Shown here in pieces: positions 1 through 6,607 of a DNA stretch of 16,241 bases. The number at the start of each line of letters is the position of its first letter. Within the stretch, counting starts at the first letter, position 1. This DNA comes from CAZVFX01 sp964626565 (GTDB lineage: Bacteria; Myxococcota_A; UBA9042; CAIXZC01): positions 1 to 16,241 of the forward strand of contig CAZVFX010000146.1 of the NCBI GenBank assembly GCA_964626565.1. The letters run 5' to 3'. The notes beneath the pieces are model-generated. The model saw nothing but the letters and a program-made list of their open reading frames with translations. It ran no database searches and was not told where the DNA came from. Position numbers and translations under genes: made by a program.

Positions 1-9
1 CAAGCCCAG

Positions 10-39
10 TTGTGGATTCACCGTTGCTCATGTTATAAA
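10..39 (+). promoter_or_regulatory. possible sigma-70 promoter of the CDF transporter gene
   Basis: TTGTGG at 10-15 (only the TTG of the -35 consensus) is followed after 18 bases by TATAAA at 34-39 (5 of 6 to the -10 consensus). This would start transcription near base 46, just upstream of the CDF gene at 81. The -10 is good and the -35 is weak, and sequence before base 1 is not visible, so this is a tentative call. Confidence 0.35.
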
Positions 40-70
40 CACATATCCGGCGCCTGTCTGGGATGCCAAA

Positions 71-76
71 GGGGAG
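71..76 (+). promoter_or_regulatory. ribosome binding site that sets the CDF start
   Basis: GGGGAG lies 4 bases before the ATG at 81. The alternative in-frame ATG at 63 has no comparable purine tract before it, so the later start is preferred. Confidence 0.5.
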
Positions 77-80
77 CAAC

Positions 81-1037
81 ATGGCGAGTCACGGCAGCAA
101 GAAGGTCATCTACGCAGCACTATTCGGCAACGCGGCCATAACGGTGCTGAAATTCGTGGCGGCCGCGTTCTCTCACAGCTCCGCGATGCTGGCCGAGGCA
201 TTCCACAGTGTCGCAGACACGGGCAACCAGGTGATGTTGCTGCTGGGCCACAAGCGGGCGCAAAAAGAACCCGACGAGCGCCATCCCTTCGGCTACGGGA
301 AGGAGCTGTACTTCTGGGCCTTCGTAGTGGCCGTTTCCATCTTCTTCGTGGGCGCCGCACTCTCCATTTACGAGGGCGTGCACAAGCTGTTCAATCCGGA
401 ACCGGTTCAGTCACTGCTGCTGCCGCTGGTGGTGTTGGGAGTTTCCCTCATCATCGAATCCTACCCCTGGTGGATCGCGGTAAAAGAAGCCCAGAAGGTC
501 AAGCAGGGCACCGGCCTGGCCTCCTACGCGCGCATGATCAGATCGACTAAGAGGCCCACGGTACTGGTAGTGCTGTTCGAAGACTCTGCCGCGATGCTGG
601 GCCTGCTGGTAGCAGCCGCGGGGATCACCGCTGCCTACGTCACCGGCGAACCTGTCTTCGACGCCGGGGCCAGCATCCTCATCGGCGTCATTCTCGCGGC
701 CACCGCGTTCGTGCTGGCGTGGAAGACAAAAGAGTTGCTCATCGGCGAAGGCGCCGACCCGGAGGAGATCGCCCGCATGCGCGAGGCGGTCACCGGCGTT
801 GGCAAAGTACAAAAATGCGGCCGCATCCTAACCATGCACCTCGGTCCGGACGACCTTCTGGTCAACCTCGAAGTGGAATTCACCGACGGCCTCAACACCG
901 ACGGAGTCGAAGACGCCATCGATGAGATCGAGAAACGCATAAAGACCGCCGTCCCCGCTGTTACACTCGTCTACATCGAAGCGGAATCGCTGCGCCGCCG
1001 CACTAGTTCACAAGCACCTTCAACCGATCATCAATAA
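81..1037 (+). CDS. cation diffusion facilitator (CDF) family metal transporter
   Basis: A 318-residue inner-membrane protein of the CDF family, which exports divalent metals such as Zn2+ in exchange for protons. It has the expected run of hydrophobic segments (residues about 9-30, 36-56, 76-98, 112-130, 162-184, 192-214). The HxxxD site of membrane segment 2 is visible (H42, D46, in FHSVADTGN), followed by HPFGYGKELYFWA, typical of the family. Segment 5 has FEDSAAMLG (E167, D168) instead of the more common HxxxD; this resembles the SLC30A9-like branch of the family. A cytoplasmic dimerisation-type domain follows (about 225-305). The start at 81 is preferred over an in-frame ATG at 63 because of the ribosome binding site at 71-76. 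The gene is convergent with, and overlaps by 35 bases, the CapA-like gene, and is probably unrelated to the downstream system. Substrate metal cannot be read from sequence. Confidence 0.9.
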   Translation: MASHGSKKVIYAALFGNAAITVLKFVAAAFSHSSAMLAEAFHSVADTGNQVMLLLGHKRAQKEPDERHPFGYGKELYFWAFVVAVSIFFVGAALSIYEGVHKLFNPEPVQSLLLPLVVLGVSLIIESYPWWIAVKEAQKVKQGTGLASYARMIRSTKRPTVLVVLFEDSAAMLGLLVAAAGITAAYVTGEPVFDAGASILIGVILAATAFVLAWKTKELLIGEGADPEEIARMREAVTGVGKVQKCGRILTMHLGPDDLLVNLEVEFTDGLNTDGVEDAIDEIEKRIKTAVPAVTLVYIEAESLRRRTSSQAPSTDHQ

Positions 1038-2163
1038 TCTCGAATCCAGTATCATTGCCCGGTAGATCCTTGCTCCACTGAATCATGTCCGCCATCGCCT
1101 TGGCAGCCCATTTGCCGGTAAGCACTCTTGGGGTGAAGGGCTGAACCGGAAGGGTGTCCCCGTCGAGCTTCCACGATTCAAGGTTGTTGACGTACAGCGG
1201 CAGAATCTCCACAGCGGTCACCTTTCCACCTGTCACCTCAATAAACGGCAGCATTCCGTAGAGTTTCGCGCCGGTCTTTCGATGCCGTGTAGTCTTGGAC
1301 GCAAAAGAAAAATTGCCCAGGCTATAGAAGATGGGCGCGCCTTTGTAGACCTCGATACTCTGCACCACGTGCGCGTGATGACCCAGCACGATATCAGCGC
1401 CGGCATCCACAAAGGCCCGGTACATCTTGACCTTCTTGCCCATGGGCACGTGCCTGTACTCCCGCCCATAATGCGCGCTCGCGATGACGAAGTCGGCCTT
1501 CCCCGACGCCTCTTTGAGCTTCTCCTTGAATCGACCGCGGTCTTTGCACGCGAATTTTAACTCGTGCCAGCCATAAGCCACAAACGCCATCTTCACCGTC
1601 TTTCCCGGCGGCGTGAAGTACACCGGGTCGCAAGCCTTGTCCGGCTCCACCGACGCCCCCGCCCACCACAAATAGCGCCCCCCGTCCCCCGCCTCCTGGC
1701 GGCTATCTCCCTCGACCCTGGACCCTGACCCTGGACCCGCCTCTCCGCCTCTCGCCTTTTCAAGCAACGCGATGGTATCCGCGACTCCGTCTCTGCCCGC
1801 ATCTCCGATGTGGTTATTAGCGAGCGAAACAAGGTTAAATCCCGCATCCAGCACCCATTCCAGCCGCTCAGGCTTGGTCACCAGCGGCCACTTCTTCTCC
1901 ACCTTGACCTTCCCTTCCGAATACGCGCTCTCCAGGTTCACGAACCGGATATCCCCCTTCGCCACCCACTCCCTGACCCCATCAAACATCGTCGCGCCCA
2001 GCGCCTCAACCTCCGCCTCTTCCCAGCCTCTCATGTGGGCCGTATCCCCCGCGGCCACAATCACCACCCTCTGCGGGTTCTCATCTTTCACCGGTTGTGC
2101 ACTGGCCGGGGACGCCAGCAGGAGCGTGAGGCACACCAGAAGACATTTTTGTTCCTTCCTCAT
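1003..2163 (-). CDS. CapA/PgsA-like exported metallophosphatase-fold protein
   Basis: A 386-residue protein of the CapA (poly-gamma-glutamate capsule biosynthesis) family, which has a calcineurin-like metallophosphatase fold. Residues 1-22 form a signal peptide (charged start, LLVCLTLLLASPASAQ), so it should be exported. Family motifs are present in order: AAGDTAHMRGW (38-47), FVNLESAYSE (74-83), LANNHIGDAGRDG (114-126), IASAHYGREY (227-236), LGHHAHVVQ (260-268) and FYSLGNFSF (279-287). The Asp, Asn and His residues of these motifs are the likely metal ligands. Residues about 138-162 are a Gly/Arg/Glu-rich insertion encoded by a short tandem repeat. The ATG at 2163 is preferred over an in-frame TTG at 2199 because it starts directly on the signal peptide; its AGGGAG is unusually close (1 base), so initiation may depend on the upstream gene, whose stop lies 32 bases before. 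It is last in the minus-strand operon. No other capsule genes are seen, so a role in polyglutamate synthesis is not supported here. Confidence 0.85.
   Translation of the reverse strand: MRKEQKCLLVCLTLLLASPASAQPVKDENPQRVVIVAAGDTAHMRGWEEAEVEALGATMFDGVREWVAKGDIRFVNLESAYSEGKVKVEKKWPLVTKPERLEWVLDAGFNLVSLANNHIGDAGRDGVADTIALLEKARGGEAGPGSGSRVEGDSRQEAGDGGRYLWWAGASVEPDKACDPVYFTPPGKTVKMAFVAYGWHELKFACKDRGRFKEKLKEASGKADFVIASAHYGREYRHVPMGKKVKMYRAFVDAGADIVLGHHAHVVQSIEVYKGAPIFYSLGNFSFASKTTRHRKTGAKLYGMLPFIEVTGGKVTAVEILPLYVNNLESWKLDGDTLPVQPFTPRVLTGKWAAKAMADMIQWSKDLPGNDTGFEIIDDRLKVLVN
1711..1738. repeat. short degenerate tandem repeat inside the CapA-like gene
   Basis: On the minus strand the sequence reads as alternating GGGTCCA and GGGTCA/GGGTCGA units, about two copies of a 13-14 base unit. 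It is flanked by further G/A-rich sequence (GAGAGGCGGAGAGGCGGG upstream on that strand). It encodes part of a Gly/Ser/Arg/Val/Glu insertion in the protein, where CapA homologues normally have a short, structured segment. The reading frame stays open through it. Confidence 0.6.
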
Positions 2164-2195
2164 GCTCCCTATGCTGGCTGTTCCGGAACGACTTG

Positions 2196-3398
2196 TCAAT
2201 TCGGGTTGACCGTTGCCTCCAGCACCGCTTCCGAGATTTGCCGGGACTGTTCTTCAAGCACTGCGCAAGCGTCCAGAAACTCGTCGGTCAGGTGAAACCC
2301 CAGCAAACCCAGTCGCCGGTAGTTGGCGATGAAACTACGGTACACGGGCTGAGATGACTGGAAGCAGGACAGACCTCCCTCAAACCGCATGAGCTTGCCG
2401 AACGAAGTCGCAAGCTTCGGATACAACGTGCGCGCCCTCTCCCGAAACTGCACCAGGGCCGGCCCTTCAACTTCAGGCAGCGCCTGCAGCAGTGTGTGGA
2501 TCGGCTTGTTCCGGTAGGCCGATGCAAAAAAGGCGGTGGCCGCCTCCCCCCGCTTGCTCATGGCCACGGAGCGCAGCGAAGACAGGTTCGCACCCAGGCA
2601 AAGGGCGAGCAGTTCCATAGTTTCTCTAAACGCGGTCATGTGCAACAACTCGGCCACCCCGCCCGCAAACCGCTGGTCTTCGTGCCAGGCAGCGTCCAGG
2701 ACATAGCGGCCCACCGTGTACAGCAGCCGATCCGCGGTGAGCTCATCGCGGTAGGAGCTTCGACCATACCCAAAGCTGCCGTAGCCGAACGCCGACTTGT
2801 TGTCGTCGTCAGCTTCATCAGCCTCAACCGCGGGCGGTTCTTCCGCTTCATGCGCGGCCCTGTCCTCCGCCCACATCCGGTAGGGAGACAACCTCAACAG
2901 GCGCTCCGCCTCCCCAAACCTGGTAGTACAGGAGAACCGCTCCCAATCCGGATCGTGCTCTTCATATCCCGGGGACCGGTAGTAGTCCTCCAGAATCAGG
3001 GAATAGGTCCCGAAGTAGTCGCTGCTCGTCCGGGCTAGATAGTAGAGGGGGAAGCCGTGTTTCGCGGTTCGGATCTCAAACCGCAGCCCGTGGTGTACCG
3101 AGGAGAGATAGGAGCGAACAGCCTGGGGCTCGGTGAGAGGAACCCGCTTGTCTCCGCCAAATCGTCCTCGCAACTTGATGGGAGTGGCCAACAACTGGGT
3201 CAATTGACGCAAGTCTCTGACCTTTCCCCCTTCCGTTTTCAGACGCTGCAACAGTTTGCCATACTGGTTCAGCCTCCGGAGCAACGGCCTGAGATGGCCC
3301 AACAATTCTTCACCGTCGCGGTCGACACCGAACAGATCGTAATAGGTCTCGGAGCCCCAACTGCCGGAGCCTCCATTCCATTGGTATTCGCTTTTCAT
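2196..3398 (-). CDS. uncharacterised 400-residue operon protein
   Basis: I do not recognise this family. The protein is 400 residues, apparently soluble, with no signal peptide or membrane segment. The N-terminal third is rich in basic and leucine residues and probably helical (28-75). Aromatic-rich segments follow (118-141). A strongly acidic stretch (183-199) leads into two FGYG repeats (204-212), which look like a disordered linker. The C-terminal half (220-398) is again helical in character, with a LALCLGANLSSL core. Its ATG overlaps the stop codon of the VWA gene in an ATGA junction, with GAGGAG 6 bases upstream, so the two are translationally coupled and the products are probably made in fixed ratio. 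By position it is the likely third component or substrate-recognition partner of the MoxR/VWA pair; that role is inference only. Confidence 0.8.
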   Translation of the reverse strand: MKSEYQWNGGSGSWGSETYYDLFGVDRDGEELLGHLRPLLRRLNQYGKLLQRLKTEGGKVRDLRQLTQLLATPIKLRGRFGGDKRVPLTEPQAVRSYLSSVHHGLRFEIRTAKHGFPLYYLARTSSDYFGTYSLILEDYYRSPGYEEHDPDWERFSCTTRFGEAERLLRLSPYRMWAEDRAAHEAEEPPAVEADEADDDNKSAFGYGSFGYGRSSYRDELTADRLLYTVGRYVLDAAWHEDQRFAGGVAELLHMTAFRETMELLALCLGANLSSLRSVAMSKRGEAATAFFASAYRNKPIHTLLQALPEVEGPALVQFRERARTLYPKLATSFGKLMRFEGGLSCFQSSQPVYRSFIANYRRLGLLGFHLTDEFLDACAVLEEQSRQISEAVLEATVNPN

Positions 3399-5602
3399 CC
3401 GGGTCTCCTCGATGAGGTCTTTCTATACGCCTTCCTCTCCTTGATGCTCTCAGCCACGTACACTGCGATGCGAGAGGCGACGTCGGCATACTTCTTCAAC
3501 TCCGCAGACGGGACGTTGATCACCTTGTCGACTCCGGCCATTTCGTAGTCCCCGCCCCGTCCCAACGCGACAATGGTGTAGTGGACTTTCAGGTCATCCA
3601 ACTCTTTGGCCGCCTTGATGAAATCCTTCATCTCCTCGGTACCGTCCCTGCCCTCGCTGCAGGCGTTCCACCGGCAGTCGGTGAGGTTGATGACATAGCA
3701 CGAGCCGCCTCTGGCCAGAGACATAGCCTCTTCCAACATGTAGGTCAGTGAGATGGAATCGTAGTTCACTCCGTCACCGCTGTCCGCCATGGCCGAAATC
3801 GCCCTGGCAGCCCCCGCCGGCGACTGGGCGGGCGTTTTTTGAGGATGGTACAACCATCGCACCAGCGGACCGCTCACCATTTCGCCGATGGAGCCCGTAT
3901 GATATGCACCCGCCAACAGCTTCACGCCCCGGTTGCCCTTCAGCGACTCGGCAAACGCAGTCAGCATCACTTTCAGCATGTGAATCTGCGCCTTGTTCAT
4001 GCTGGCAGATGCATCGCAAGCCACCATCACCACGGCCGGCCTCCTGGTGGAGTCATCGTGCTCAACCACCGGCCGGTGCCGGCGGCGGATGCAATCCGAA
4101 ATCTCGAATAGTGACATTCGCTGGGGGTCAAAGGGGCCCGACGTGCACCGCCTGATCCTCTCCATGTGTTCCGCCCTGTTGGGGTAAATCAACTTGCGAA
4201 GCTTTGCGATGATGGGCGCGGCTTCTCTCTTCAGTTGCCGGTATTTGGTCTGATCCGCGGGCGGCACCAGGATTTCGCTGTACACCCTTCCTCCGGCATC
4301 TGCATCGCGGCCGCCGAGAATCGCTTCGATATCCTCTACTCCCTGAGGGAGACCTTTGATCGCCCCTTCTTCAAACGGGTTGGCCGCGGTCAGTCCCTGG
4401 ATGCGGTCCGGACGGGGATCCTCCAGCACGTTCTGCTCGTCGTTGGCCGCGGGTAGTATGGCGCGCAGTTCTTCAGCCAGTTTCTGAACCGCGGTCTGCT
4501 GCCTGTCCACTGACGGTGCGCCCTGGTTACCCGTGCTTTCGGCGGCCTCCACCAACTTCGAAAGAACGTCGTCTACTTTGTGTTGGGATTCGGTTCCTGG
4601 AACCACGGGCGGAGGTGCAGGAGAATCCAAGGGTGCCACCGGCATCTCAAGCAACTCGTCGAAGTCCATTTCGGGCGGCTGCGGTGCGAACCGTTCGGGC
4701 AGGTCGAAGTCTGCGGGCAACAGGTCTGCGAAGCGTGAAGAGCGGTCGATGGACGTCGGCCGCCTGCGTGGCGCTATTTGCCTCTCCGGCCGGGGCAGAG
4801 GCAGGAGGGGGAAGATGGCGCTGACCACCTGTTCGACGTATTGTTGCGCCAACGACAAGTGCTCGTCTTCCGGCTTTGCCGCGAACTGCCCCTCGAAGTG
4901 CTCCACAATATCGAACACGGCCCTGCTCTGGGCAGCCAACAGCGGGTGCATGTCGGCCTCCGCTTCCTTGATCAGAGGCGCGGCCAGGTCGCCCATGAGA
5001 ATCATGAGGTTCAACAACTCCTGGGTGCTCGTGGGCGGACAGGGAGTATTGGCGCACAGGAAGGCGCGGTAGATCTCGACACTGGCCAGCCCTTCTTGCC
5101 GCCCCAGGCTGAGCAGGATCAATCTCACCTGCACATATTGGACTACGAAGTCCACCAGGGCAGCGAAAGAGTTGAAGTCCGGCTTATGCGAGGCAGCCAG
5201 TTCGGCATAGAATTTCGTGTGCCGGGAGTTGTCAAACCGCGCTTTGAGGGCCCTGGTGGAGATTCTCGCCTCGTACTCCAGGTAGGCGGTCAGTCCGATA
5301 GCGGCCCATCCTCCGATCCTCAGCGGAAAGTCCGAGTACAGGGGAGTGAGCTGGGGTTCGGCCACCATGTCGGCCGACAGGTCGACCTTTTCACCGGTGG
5401 CAAGGCCTGCGGCGACGGCCTGGGCCCGGCGCACCGCATCGTAGTACATGGCCTGAGCGATAAGCCGCCGAGAGTAATCCGGACCTCGCTGGAAAGCCTC
5501 GCCCGGATGAATCGGCCGCCAGTTGTCTCGGAGGCTATAGGCTCTTCGGCCGGTGCGCCCCGAGCCGAATTTGGCTCTCAGATGTCTGGTTCCGCGCGCC
5601 AT
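3395..5602 (-). CDS. VWA-domain protein of a MoxR/VWA pair (CobT/NorD-like organisation)
   Basis: A 735-residue cytoplasmic protein with a C-terminal von Willebrand factor A domain (about 520-715). The MIDAS metal site is complete: DASAS (D530, S532, S534), a Thr in SLTYM (T620) and an Asp in NLTDC (D642). The first 280 residues are mostly helical, and residues about 275-345 are Pro-rich with acidic patches, probably a flexible linker. This arrangement (long N-terminal region, acidic linker, C-terminal VWA) is that of CobT and related partners of MoxR-type AAA+ ATPases, where the VWA subunit couples the ATPase ring to a substrate. The MoxR-like gene is immediately upstream, 13 bases away, with GGAGGT before the ATG at 5602. 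Nothing points to cobalamin or nitric-oxide-reductase metabolism, so it is best treated as a member of a separate MoxR/VWA system. Confidence 0.85.
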   Translation of the reverse strand: MARGTRHLRAKFGSGRTGRRAYSLRDNWRPIHPGEAFQRGPDYSRRLIAQAMYYDAVRRAQAVAAGLATGEKVDLSADMVAEPQLTPLYSDFPLRIGGWAAIGLTAYLEYEARISTRALKARFDNSRHTKFYAELAASHKPDFNSFAALVDFVVQYVQVRLILLSLGRQEGLASVEIYRAFLCANTPCPPTSTQELLNLMILMGDLAAPLIKEAEADMHPLLAAQSRAVFDIVEHFEGQFAAKPEDEHLSLAQQYVEQVVSAIFPLLPLPRPERQIAPRRRPTSIDRSSRFADLLPADFDLPERFAPQPPEMDFDELLEMPVAPLDSPAPPPVVPGTESQHKVDDVLSKLVEAAESTGNQGAPSVDRQQTAVQKLAEELRAILPAANDEQNVLEDPRPDRIQGLTAANPFEEGAIKGLPQGVEDIEAILGGRDADAGGRVYSEILVPPADQTKYRQLKREAAPIIAKLRKLIYPNRAEHMERIRRCTSGPFDPQRMSLFEISDCIRRRHRPVVEHDDSTRRPAVVMVACDASASMNKAQIHMLKVMLTAFAESLKGNRGVKLLAGAYHTGSIGEMVSGPLVRWLYHPQKTPAQSPAGAARAISAMADSGDGVNYDSISLTYMLEEAMSLARGGSCYVINLTDCRWNACSEGRDGTEEMKDFIKAAKELDDLKVHYTIVALGRGGDYEMAGVDKVINVPSAELKKYADVASRIAVYVAESIKERKAYRKTSSRRPG

Positions 5603-5615
5603 TTCAATACCTCCA

Positions 5616-6605
5616 CTAAAACATCATTGCATCGCCCTCTTCCCCCTGGTCCTCAATCTGTGCGGCCACGCCGTGAGTCTGGCTGAGCAGGTTGCCTGCC
5701 AGCGACCGGTCTTCGTCGGAGCAGTGGCCGAGGATGGTGGTGAAAGCGACGGTGTCTACAGGAATGTGGGGAAGCCGGGTGTGAAGCTGAAGGAATTCCG
5801 CATAACCGTACAAGGTGGGAGGAGGTACCGACTGGAGGGCTCCATCCTTCTTCTTCAGCCTCACCTTGCTCCCCAACGACACGATCTTGGCGATCTCCTC
5901 TTCCGGGGCGCCGGGCACCAGACGGGCCAGGATTGCGCACTCCTGCTCCTGAACCGGATGGTTCATGCTCAGGTTCACATTAAAGCGTCTCCGTAGTGCA
6001 TCATCGAAGGCTACCAAGGTATACAGCCCCTCCTGATCCGCATAGTTACTGTCCGCGACCCAGGCCACGTGCCCCACCTTCAAAACCCGGGACTCTTCCT
6101 GCAGCAGGAAGGCCTCGGTGATCATATCCACCAGGGCTCCCTGAACTGACTCTGAGTGGGTGCGACCCAACTCCGGCAGCAGGATGACGGCGTACTCTTT
6201 TCCTTTCTTCCCGTCCTGCTCTTTGAGAGCCTGAACAATGGTGGAATCCTCGTCGAAGGTAGTGCCGTTCTTGATGGACCGGCGAAAGGTGAGCTCGGGC
6301 GGGCCGTCCACCAGGGCCACCGAACAACTGTAGACAGACAACGGCCTCTTGGGCAGACCCAGCGCCTTGCAGATATTGTGAAAGTTGGATTCGTTGAGCA
6401 GCAACGTCCTGATGGTCAGGGTTTTGGCGGTCCCCGTCTCTCCGGACACGTGGACCCTGCCCCCGTTCGCGACGCCGGTTACCAGCATGTCGAGTTTGTG
6501 TCTCTCGACAATGGGAGCCGGACTGCCGGGCATGGGTTTCAGGGCCACGTAGTCCGACGGTCCTGCGTCTGCATAATCTTTGGGTTTCGTACTGTAGATA
6601 GGCAT
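5616..6605 (-). CDS. MoxR-like AAA+ ATPase with atypical Walker B
   Basis: A 329-residue single-domain AAA+ protein of MoxR/CobS/NorQ type. Walker A is GETGTAKT (55-62). The Walker B region reads VILLPELGR (140-148), so the Asp that normally coordinates Mg2+ is Pro (P144), while the catalytic Glu is kept (E145). The sequence after it (SESVQGALVDMITE) matches the MoxR helix that follows Walker B. A sensor-1-like Asn lies in WVADSN (N187), and DDALRRRF (201-208) is the usual MoxR Arg-finger region. MoxR ATPases act as chaperone-like remodellers with VWA partners, and the VWA gene is directly downstream. The ATG at 6605 is preceded by AGGAGGT that overlaps the stop codon of the ClpB-like gene, leaving a 2-base gap, so the two are translationally coupled. 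The Walker B change makes normal ATPase activity uncertain. Confidence 0.88.
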   Translation of the reverse strand: MPIYSTKPKDYADAGPSDYVALKPMPGSPAPIVERHKLDMLVTGVANGGRVHVSGETGTAKTLTIRTLLLNESNFHNICKALGLPKRPLSVYSCSVALVDGPPELTFRRSIKNGTTFDEDSTIVQALKEQDGKKGKEYAVILLPELGRTHSESVQGALVDMITEAFLLQEESRVLKVGHVAWVADSNYADQEGLYTLVAFDDALRRRFNVNLSMNHPVQEQECAILARLVPGAPEEEIAKIVSLGSKVRLKKKDGALQSVPPPTLYGYAEFLQLHTRLPHIPVDTVAFTTILGHCSDEDRSLAGNLLSQTHGVAAQIEDQGEEGDAMMF

Positions 6606-6607
6606 GA

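Noticed and set aside
2164..2199. TTG start at 2199 for the CapA-like gene
   Set aside because: It adds 12 residues before a well-formed signal peptide, and its nearest GGAGG is about 14 bases away. The ATG at 2163 fits better, although its own ribosome binding site is close.
4778..5686. A 302-codon open frame on the plus strand opposite the VWA gene
   Set aside because: It is antisense to a gene with a clear MIDAS domain and ribosome binding site, has no recognisable motifs, and is a by-product of high GC. The same holds for the long plus-strand frames at 7793-8755 and 8978-9955.
3395..6605. Assignment of the MoxR/VWA pair as CobS/CobT (cobalt chelatase) or NorQ/NorD
   Set aside because: No cobalamin, porphyrin or nitric-oxide-reductase genes are nearby, the VWA N-terminal region is not recognisably CobT, and the MoxR Walker B is atypical. 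Only the general architecture is shared.
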